Below are positions 57,279-64,000 of a stretch of 64,000 bases of DNA, in pieces. The first letter of the stretch is position 1, and every line of letters starts with the position of its first letter. The notes beneath the pieces were generated by a model. It ran no database searches, was not told where the DNA came from, and saw only the letters and a program-made list of their open reading frames with translations. The translations under genes and the position numbers were made by a program. Source of the DNA: Methanobacterium petrolearium. Its GTDB lineage: Archaea > Methanobacteriota > Methanobacteria > Methanobacteriales > Methanobacteriaceae. The stretch covers positions 161,786 through 225,785 of the forward strand of contig NZ_JAGGKL010000004.1 of NCBI RefSeq assembly GCF_017873625.1. Direction: 5' to 3'.

Positions 57279-60200
57279 TTAATAAGTTAAGGAATCAACC
57301 ACCAACACAAATTGATTCATCTGATTACATTGTGTCCCATAGGATGAATAATAGTATAGTTCAACGATTACCGCTGGAATTCCACCTCTGATTAATGGAA
57401 TGGTTACATACTGTGGACTGGTGGAATATGGTGGAGTATAGTAAGATAACCATGATATCTTATTTTTGATCTTCCAGGCAATTGTTTGTGATGTTGTGCC
57501 TGAGACTGGACTGAATATGAATTTGTTTTTAGACCAGCTCCCTATGTTGTTATGAACATCTACAGCTAATTTAAATTTATTTTTCTTAATATTTGGCACC
57601 ACAAGATATTTAGCAAGTAATTGACCATTCATACGTCCTCTTTCGTAGTTACTCGCATATTTAGTCACTGTAACTTGGTAAACATAGTAACAGTAATCCA
57701 GAGAGGTATCATATTTTTTGATTGCCCTTAAAAATGCCTGGTGTGTAGTTGATTCTAATGGATGCACCCCGATGATGTAGGCTATTTTAACTGAGGAATC
57801 TCTATTTCCAAATGGCCCTATCTTCACAACTTTACCATAACTCGTGCTTCCTAAAGATGTGACAGTTCCCCACCATGGTCCCACACCTACCGAACTTGGC
57901 AGAGTATCGTGCTGATCATAATAGTCCATTACTCTGGAGAATGTGTAAACCATGTTATAATATCCGAAGTATTTTCCTAGGTTGCTGTAGGACGAATATT
58001 TTGGTGCTTTCCAGTAACGTTCCATGTACCTTTGAACCCTTCCAGCAATGTCTGAATATTTATCTAAATTTATTGACCCACTACTTTGACTGTCAAATGA
58101 AGAAGCAGATGAACAGTAATTGTAATAATAAACAGATCCTGCCGCGTTATTATTGATATCGTTCACAGCTGTAGTTAATATCAGTAAGAATGAAGACATT
58201 CCCACTTTAACACCGTTAATCGTTACAGAACTGGGAAGTTTATGATTATTATTCACATAGTTCTTCACGTAAGTTGCAGCATCAGCCACCTGGTCAATGG
58301 TGAATTTATTCCAAGGAACTACTGCAAAAGTAGTAGGTAATGATCCCGTGCTATTGTAAGTGTTCAGGATTTTGCTGTAGGTGTAAATTAGATTCTGATA
58401 CCCGAAATAACTTCCCAAACCACTGTAAGAAGAGTAGTTAGGAGCTACTAAGTAGCGATCCATGTATCTCTGCACCCTACCTGCAACAGAAACGTAGGTA
58501 GCCAGAGGCATGTTACCCCAATGAATTAACTCTTTAGGTGAGCTAGCAGTTTTATAATTACCAGTGATACTCGTAGCTGTAGTGTCCTTATTATAAATTT
58601 TCTGAGTCACAGTAGTTAAAAGTTTAAGAAACGTTGGCATGTTAAGGGTAGTGGTAAACGATTCCCCTCTAAGATTAGTTCCACTAATAAGCACACCACT
58701 CGGGAGATCTTGATTAATTTCCACATATTCCTGAACCCAACCAGCAGCCTCAACAGTCTCATCAATAGTGAAAGTTCCAGCAAAATTAACAATAATATTC
58801 CAGGGCATCACTTTTATGTTGACAGGTAATGATCCCGTACTATTGTAAGAGTTCAGGATTTTGCTGTAGGTGTAAATGAGATTATGATATCCGAAGTATT
58901 TTCCCAGGGTAGAATAAGAGGAATAGTTAGGGGCTTTTAAGTAACGATCCATGTATCTCTGCACTTTACCTGCAACAGAAACATAAGAAACTAAAGATAG
59001 AGTACCAGTTTTTTGATTGTCCCTAGGTGAACTGGCAGTTTTATAATTACCAGTGATACTCGTAGCTGTAATGTCCTTATTATAAATTTTCTGAGTCACA
59101 GTAGTTAAAAGTTTAAGAAACGTTGGCATGTTAAGGGTAGTGGTAAACGATTCCCCTCTAAGATTAGTTCCACTAATAAGCACACCACTCGGGAGATCTT
59201 GATTGGTTTCCACATATTCCTGAACCCAACCAGCAGCCTCAACAGTCTCATCAATAGTGAAACTACCAACAAAATTAACAACATAACTCCACGGCACTAC
59301 CCTCACACCCGCAGGCAACGAACCCGTACTATTATAAGTGTTCAGGATTTTGCTGTAGGTGTAAATGAGATTATGATATCCGAAGTATTTTCCCAGGGTA
59401 GAATAAGAGGAATAGTTAGGGGCTTTTAAGTAGCGATCCATGTATCTCTGCACTTTACCTGCAACAGAAACATAAGAAACTAAAGATAAGGTACCCCTTT
59501 TTTGATTGTCCCTAGGTGAACTGGCAGTTTTATAATTACCAGTGATACTCGTAGCTGTAGTGTCCTTATTATAAATTTTCTGGGTCACAGTAGTTAAAAG
59601 TTTAAGAAACGTGGGCATGTTAAGGGTAGTGGTAAACGATTCCCCTCTAAGATTAGTTCCACTAATAAGCACACCACTCGGGAGATCTTGATTGGTTTCC
59701 ACATATTCCTGAACCCAACCAGCAGCCTCAACAGTCTCATCAATAGTGAAACTACCAGCAAAATTAACAACATAACTCCACGGCACTACCCTCACATCCG
59801 CAGGTAACGAACCCGTACTATTATAAGTGTTCAAGATTTTGCTGTAGGTGTAAATGAGATTCTGATATCCGAAATAACTTCCCAGAGAACTGTAAGAAGA
59901 ATAGTTAGGAGCTTTAAAGTAACGATCCATGTATCTCTGCACTTTACCTGCAACAGAAACATAAGAAGCTAAAGATAAGGTACCCATTTTTTGATTGTCC
60001 CTAGGTGAACTGGCAGTTTTATAATCTCCAGTGATACCCGTGGCTGTAGTGTCCTTATTATAAATTTTTTGGGTCACAGTAGTTAAAAGTTTAAGAAACG
60101 TTGGCATGTTAAGGGTAGTGGTAAACGATTCCCCTCTAAGATTAATTCCACTAATAAGCACACCACTCGGGAGCTTTTGATTGGTTTCCACATATTCCTG

Positions 60201-60926
60201 AACCCAACCAGCAGCCTCAACAGTCTCATCAATAGTGAAACTACCAGCAAAATTAACAATAAGATTCCAGGGCATCACTTTTATGTTGACAGGTAATGAT
60301 CCCGTACTATTATAAGTGTTCAAGATTTTGCTGTAGGTGTAAATGAGATTCTGATACCCGAAATAACTTCCCAGAGAACTATAAGAAGAATAGTTAGGAG
60401 CTTTAAAGTGACGATCCATGTATCTCTGCACCCTCCCTGCGATTGAAATGTAGGTGGACTGAGAGATGGCGCCAATTTGTTGGTTATCTTTGGGTGATGT
60501 AGGAGCGTTGCATTTTATATATTCAACATTTCTGGTGTCTTTGTTGTAGATTCTCTGAGTTACAGTGGTTAAAAGTTCCAGGAATGAAGGCATGTTCACA
60601 TCTATGCCATTTATAGTCACATAAGCAGGAAGTTCTTGGTTGGTTTCTATGTATTCCTGAACCCAACTGCTTGCTTCAATTATCTGATCTTGGGTGAATG
60701 TCACACTTCCAGCAGCAGCATATTTAGTTTCAGTGTCTGTTGTTGGATCCGTCTGGTTATCAGTTGGTGTTTGATTATCAGATGTGCCTTCTATTAAAGT
60801 TTGGCTGTTATTAGTTGTGTTTATTGAATTATTTTCTTCAGTTGCGCTTACTACGCTCATGCCAAGAACCATTACTAAGCTAAATATCAATATTGTAATA
60901 ACTGCTGTGTTTCGTTTGATTGTAAC
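57279..60926 (-). CDS. giant pseudomurein-binding-repeat surface protein with C-terminal peptidase-like domain
   Basis: About 1215 residues. A signal peptide (VITILIFSLVMVLGMSVVSA) is followed by an Asn/Thr-rich linker, then six ~160-residue modules. Each holds two pseudomurein-binding-repeat-like units (WVQEYxETNQxLPxxVxIxG and YFGYQNLIYTYSKILNTYNSTGSLP). The last ~190 residues have IGVHPLESTTHQAF (H-x-x-E), VDVHNN and AVIVELYYYSS, the order of zinc ligands and catalytic Glu in M14-like peptidases, so it may cut pseudomurein peptides. The frame is open to a TTG at 61022, but the TATA box at 60995-61003 and GGGGAGGAG at 60938-60930 place the start near 60926, where only a GTT codon is available. 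Confidence 0.85.
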   Translation of the reverse strand, partial: VTIKRNTAVITILIFSLVMVLGMSVVSATEENNSINTTNNSQTLIEGTSDNQTPTDNQTDPTTDTETKYAAAGSVTFTQDQIIEASSWVQEYIETNQELPAYVTINGIDVNMPSFLELLTTVTQRIYNKDTRNVEYIKCNAPTSPKDNQQIGAISQSTYISIAGRVQRYMDRHFKAPNYSSYSSLGSYFGYQNLIYTYSKILNTYNSTGSLPVNIKVMPWNLIVNFAGSFTIDETVEAAGWVQEYVETNQKLPSGVLISGINLRGESFTTTLNMPTFLKLLTTVTQKIYNKDTTATGITGDYKTASSPRDNQKMGTLSLASYVSVAGKVQRYMDRYFKAPNYSSYSSLGSYFGYQNLIYTYSKILNTYNSTGSLPADVRVVPWSYVVNFAGSFTIDETVEAAGWVQEYVETNQDLPSGVLISGTNLRGESFTTTLNMPTFLKLLTTVTQKIYNKDTTATSITGNYKTASSPRDNQKRGTLSLVSYVSVAGKVQRYMDRYLKAPNYSSYSTLGKYFGYHNLIYTYSKILNTYNSTGSLPAGVRVVPWSYVVNFVGSFTIDETVEAAGWVQEYVETNQDLPSGVLISGTNLRGESFTTTLNMPTFLKLLTTVTQKIYNKDITATSITGNYKTASSPRDNQKTGTLSLVSYVSVAGKVQRYMDRYLKAPNYSSYSTLGKYFGYHNLIYTYSKILNSYNSTGSLPVNIKVMPWNIIVNFAGTFTIDETVEAAGWVQEYVEINQDLPSGVLISGTNLRGESFTTTLNMPTFLKLLTTVTQKIYNKDTTATSITGNYKTASSPKELIHWGNMPLATYVSVAGRVQRYMDRYLVAPNYSSYSGLGSYFGYQNLIYTYSKILNTYNSTGSLPTTFAVVPWNKFTIDQVADAATYVKNYVNNNHKLPSSVTINGVKVGMSSFLLILTTAVNDINNNAAGSVYYYNYCSSASSFDSQSSGSINLDKYSDIAGRVQRYMERYWKAPKYSSYSNLGKYFGYYNMVYTFSRVMDYYDQHDTLPSSVGVGPWWGTVTSLGSTSYGKVVKIGPFGNRDSSVKIAYIIGVHPLESTTHQAFLRAIKKYDTSLDYCYYVYQVTVTKYASNYERGRMNGQLLAKYLVVPNIKKNKFKLAVDVHNNIGSWSKNKFIFSPVSGTTSQTIAWKIKNKISWLSYYTPPYSTSPQYVTIPLIRGGIPAVIVELYYYSSYGTQCNQMNQFVLVVDSLTY
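58250..60260 (-). repeat. 489 bp tandem modules inside the surface protein gene
   Basis: The segment encoding TVEAAGWVQEY recurs at 58742, 59231, 59720 and 60209 (left edge of the shared string), exactly 489 bp or 163 codons apart. Long stretches between copies are identical at the DNA level, indicating recent duplication or gene conversion. Confidence 0.9.
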
Positions 60927-60994
60927 ACTCTCCTCCCCATCAAGAAAATTTGTATGAAATTTAATTTTGTGATGAATAAGATCATTTTTACACG

Positions 60995-61003
60995 TTATAT
61001 AAA
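60995..61003 (-). promoter_or_regulatory. TATA box of surface protein gene
   Basis: TTTATATAA on the minus strand, about 70 bp upstream of the strong ribosome site at 60938-60930. Confidence 0.6.
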
Positions 61004-61252
61004 TTTTCTGATCTTTTTTCAAAAAAGATAAGGTTTTCCTATCATTTTCTCAGGATTAATAACGTCATAGATGATCAAATTTGTTGTACATGGTTTGTGG
61101 TTTATTTTTTAATCTATTACATCTCTACAAAGTAATCCCTATATATTCTTTAAAAAAAGTTTAGGGAAAATTTGACAAGTTTAAGCCTGATTAATCAAAT
61201 TTTTGATAATATTTAAAAATGTTTATATACATTATTTTACAAAAAGGATAGC

Positions 61253-61393
61253 ATGAAAGAAGACACTACACGTGAAATAATCTCTATAATCGCTATTATT
61301 TTAGGGGTTTTAATGCTTATTTACCCCCAACTGGTAGGATACCTTGCAGGATTATTCCTGATAATATATGGTATACTGGAACTTATCAAGTAA
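61253..61393 (+). CDS. small membrane protein, 46 residues (DUF3096-like)
   Basis: A 46-residue protein with two hydrophobic segments (ISIIAIILGVLMLIY and LVGYLAGLFLIIYGILELI) joined by a Pro-containing turn, like the DUF3096/DUF308-type small membrane proteins. Ribosome site AAAAGGAT is 4-11 bases before the ATG; a TATA box TTTATATA is at about 61221-61228. Function unknown. Confidence 0.65.
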   Translation: MKEDTTREIISIIAIILGVLMLIYPQLVGYLAGLFLIIYGILELIK

Positions 61394-61427
61394 CTCATTA
61401 AAAAAAAGTTTCTAAATCAGTACGATA

Positions 61428-62555
61428 TTATAGCATGCCAGTAATCTGATCTAAGGCCTCACCTGGCTCCAGTACTCCTGCCCTAGTTTCTCTTAGAACC
61501 CTCTGGATGGAAAAACGTCTCATGTGAGGCTGTTTTTTATGTACCACCCCCAACAAGGGACATCCATAGCTATGCCTTTTTTTAACCCCCCATTTGTTAG
61601 TTATGTCTTTAACATCGCCTTTTTTAAAAGATAACACCGCAGGGAGGTTAATTCTCAAAACTTCACCTTCCTTCTGGAAAGAATTTGCTCCGGTAGATAG
61701 AAGATCTCCATATATAATAAAAGGAATTCTGTTTTCCCTAGCAAATCCCATTATGGTTTGTTCAATAATCCCAGAACATCTTCCACAGGGGTGGAATCGT
61801 CCCTCCAGGGAACCATCAATGAGTTCCTGCATATTCACATCCAGATAGATGTGTTCTACCCCAAGTTTTCCGGCGAGTTTTTCTGCACTCTCCTGAAAAT
61901 AACTAGGAAGAATGATATCCCCCGGGTTTACAGTGACAGCCAGGGGATTGAATCCCAATATTTTGGCAATTATCAGGGACGCGCTGCTGTCCACACCTCC
62001 TGATAATGCCACCACAGTTCTAAGTTTATCTTGTTTAATTTCAAGAATGTCGCTTTCCATCTCAGAACCTGTTTCTTCTATCTCAAGATTGTTTTCACTC
62101 TTTTTATTAACTTTTTCACCATGAAATTCATCAGTAGTCAGTTCAGTATAATTGAACTTCTGCAAAAGAGATTCAACATTGTAAGGATTGTTTATACGAT
62201 CTTCAAGGAGATTAGCTAAACTAAGAAGGGGCATGTTCTCAGGGTAGTTGTATTCTGTAATAATCTCTTTTAATTTAACCAGGGCAAGTTTCATTCGGTA
62301 CAATGGAACTATAAAATCAGAATAGGCTTCAACATGGATGGAATCAACTCCCAATTCTTCACGGAGTCTGCCCACTACCCAACCTCCCTTGCCGATTATC
62401 ACTGATTTTTCAGGACGATCCGGAGTTATGATTAGAAGATTTCTGGTTTTTTTTTCAAAAAATAGGTTAGATATACCAACTTCAACATCTTTATGACCTA
62501 TATCCCTTCTTATTCTAGTGATTAATGATATCAATTCCTGTTTTTGAATTTTCAA
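61428..62555 (-). CDS. PP-loop ATPase with KH-like N-terminus
   Basis: A 375-residue protein. The N-terminal part (about 45-75) has a KH-like loop VIIGKGGWVVGRLREELG. The C-terminal half is a PP-loop domain with VALSGGVDSSASL. HPCGRCSG and YGCPLLG supply cysteines, as in tRNA-thiolation and ATP-dependent sulfur-transfer enzymes. It is probably an RNA-modifying enzyme; the substrate is unknown. TTG at 62555 follows GGGGA and lies behind a TATA box (TTATATATAAC), so the longer ATG at 62588, which sits within that box, is rejected. Confidence 0.8.
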   Translation of the reverse strand: MKIQKQELISLITRIRRDIGHKDVEVGISNLFFEKKTRNLLIITPDRPEKSVIIGKGGWVVGRLREELGVDSIHVEAYSDFIVPLYRMKLALVKLKEIITEYNYPENMPLLSLANLLEDRINNPYNVESLLQKFNYTELTTDEFHGEKVNKKSENNLEIEETGSEMESDILEIKQDKLRTVVALSGGVDSSASLIIAKILGFNPLAVTVNPGDIILPSYFQESAEKLAGKLGVEHIYLDVNMQELIDGSLEGRFHPCGRCSGIIEQTIMGFARENRIPFIIYGDLLSTGANSFQKEGEVLRINLPAVLSFKKGDVKDITNKWGVKKRHSYGCPLLGVVHKKQPHMRRFSIQRVLRETRAGVLEPGEALDQITGML

Positions 62556-62642
62556 GAGTAGTTCCCCAGTTATATATAAAAAAATCATTAGGTGAAAAAA
62601 ACCAAGAGTATGCTAAAAAAGATATGAAACTAATGCCCAATG

Positions 62643-63107
62643 TCATTTCCGGGTGTAAGTCCCCCTTAACTGACCTTCATCAAGTACATGGTTTTCCATG
62701 GCTTTTAAAAGTTCTCCTTTGGTAGTTCCTGCAGGAAGGTCCAGTTTAGTATCTAAGACATAGACTTTGAAGTAATAGCGGTGAGTTCCACTTGGTGGGC
62801 AGGGTCCACTGTATCCGATATTTCCCCAGCTGTTAGCACCCTGCTTTGCACCATTTTCAAGTTGTTCCCGGGGCATCACCATCTCTGGTAAGCTGCTGGT
62901 TTCAGGGGGCAGATTAAAAATCACCCAGTGGATCCAGGTGCCCCCTGGTGCGTCAGGATCATCACATATAATGGCCATACTACCCTCATCAGGTATTAAT
63001 AACCGGGAAAGATTCCAATTGAGGGGAGGGGAAATATTTGAACCTTCACAACTATATTTGGGAGGTATAGGCTGTCCATCATCAAATGCTGTGCTTGAAA
63101 CTTTCAT
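62643..63107 (-). CDS. YbhB/YbcL family (PEBP-like) protein
   Basis: A 154-residue phosphatidylethanolamine-binding-protein-fold protein. Family motifs are YSCEGSNISPPLNW (about 18-31), CDDPDAPGGTWIHWVIFN (about 47-64) and SGTHRYYFKVYVLD (about 107-120). Bacterial and archaeal members are of unknown role. I chose the inner ATG that gives MKVSSTAFDDG, the usual family N-terminus; the frame opens at 63122. Confidence 0.88.
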   Translation of the reverse strand: MKVSSTAFDDGQPIPPKYSCEGSNISPPLNWNLSRLLIPDEGSMAIICDDPDAPGGTWIHWVIFNLPPETSSLPEMVMPREQLENGAKQGANSWGNIGYSGPCPPSGTHRYYFKVYVLDTKLDLPAGTTKGELLKAMENHVLDEGQLRGTYTRK

Positions 63108-63378
63108 AACCATCAAAATCATCCCTACTTGTGTTAATTTTCTTATATTTTCTGTTTAACATTTATACGGCAAACTATTTATATGTGGAGTGGTTTTACA
63201 ACACCCCATTGGATGCTGGTTTTAAGTATAAGGAACTTATGATCATAGACACTTGTAACTGAATGTTGAACTTACCCATTGCCAATTATGGTTTTCAAAG
63301 TGAACATCTTTAAGGTTAAGGGTAATCCATAAGCAAAAGATCGACAAACTTAAATATAATGTGGTCCCTATAAATCAA

Positions 63379-63598
<220 letters not shown>

Positions 63599-63924
63599 TC
63601 TTTTCTTTTTTTCTTTAATATTATTTTTAAGTTAATTAACCCTTCTTAACAGTTATGGATCTGGTTGTTATCCATCCTGTTGTAAAGTGAAGAATCACTA
63701 AAAGGATCATTCTCCTTTTGTATGAATATAAATTCCAATCCCAATCTGATATCAATGAGAAAAATATTATAATCCCAGGATTAATATAATTCTAACAATA
63801 GAGAATTTCGATTATCTGTTAGATCTTTGGATATTTAAATTTTTTATTGGATTGAATTCATGGTTTAAACTGTTTAATTTGGCAAATACATATATTTATA
63901 TGGTATTATGTTTATAAGAGTATT
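63599..63924. other. intergenic with poly-T terminator
   Basis: T-rich terminator runs right after the histone stop (about 63600-63616), then AT-rich DNA without a gene up to the transposase start. TATA-like TTTATATG is near 63894-63901. Confidence 0.5.
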
Positions 63925-64000
63925 ATGAAGTCTTTTGAGAACTATTTCATGAATAAGCAGTATGAGCGTGTCAAGGAACTTGGTGATAAGTTAGCTGAGA
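63925..64000 (+). mobile_element. 5' end of an insertion-sequence transposase (cut by window edge)
   Basis: The first 25 codons read MKSFENYFMNKQYERVKELGDKL, an opening I recognise from methanogen transposases of the IS5-like type that continue beyond the window. The terminal inverted repeat could not be located with confidence. The identification rests on the N-terminal words only. Confidence 0.6.

Overview
The window is from a methanogenic archaeon of the order Methanobacteriales, most likely Methanobacterium or a close relative. The evidence is a protein with pseudomurein-binding repeats, two HMf-type histones, class I HMG-CoA reductase, F420-dependent NADP reductase, AMP-forming acetyl-CoA synthetase, a class III (QxxE/QGAAEY-type) pilin, archaeal ribosomal proteins, and AT-rich intergenic DNA with TATA boxes and poly-T terminators. 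No rRNA, tRNA or CRISPR array was seen.

Left part (1-11.3 kb): an accessory-looking start with an MFS exporter flanked by two copies of a ~150 bp non-coding repeat and a frameshifted DUF3800 gene. Then come a small membrane protein, an MgtE/SLC41 cation transporter with an Lrp/AsnC regulator and a PhoU-RCK_C protein, a convergent antitoxin-like/GNAT pair, a GXGXG-repeat (FwdC-like) protein, a DUF368 polyprenyl-phosphate carrier family protein and HtpX.

Surface-protein locus (11.5-18.5 kb): one 1433-residue beta-helix adhesin-like protein, then a four-helix small membrane protein, an orphan second copy of the adhesin C-terminal domain with a different tail, a second unrelated-looking four-helix small membrane protein, and a decayed third copy. 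This repeats the layout of polymorphic toxin/immunity loci and is the most interesting feature of the window.

Middle (18.6-42.3 kb): mostly metabolic and housekeeping genes. They include an S24/S26-type peptidase, aroD, sucD, hmgA, a HepT/MntA toxin-antitoxin pair, a VIT-family protein, a TatD-like hydrolase, aroE, acs, the RNA ligase partner PIN protein, hisS, hisI, a PIN-ATPase-KH protein, an F420/NADP reductase, hexulose-phosphate isomerase, endA, trpS, a SpoIIM-like protein, thrC and histone 1. Three intergenic arrays with a ~22 bp period occur between these genes.

Right part (42.3-64 kb): a non-coding stretch with strongly foldable RNA candidates, a pilin with a Pro/Thr/Val/Lys repeat tail, an accessory HEPN-like protein and a frameshifted hypothetical gene. 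Then comes the classic archaeal information-processing cluster: L7Ae, S28e, L24e, Ndk, aIF5B, S6e, aIF2-gamma, a (frameshifted) PIN protein, Ppa, Rpo7, Spt4, dephospho-CoA kinase, S24e and S27ae. After it lie argH, a metallo-beta-lactamase-fold protein, a zinc ribbon, a giant pseudomurein-binding-repeat peptidase-like surface protein, a PP-loop ATPase, a PEBP protein, histone 2, and the first 25 codons of a transposase at the right edge.
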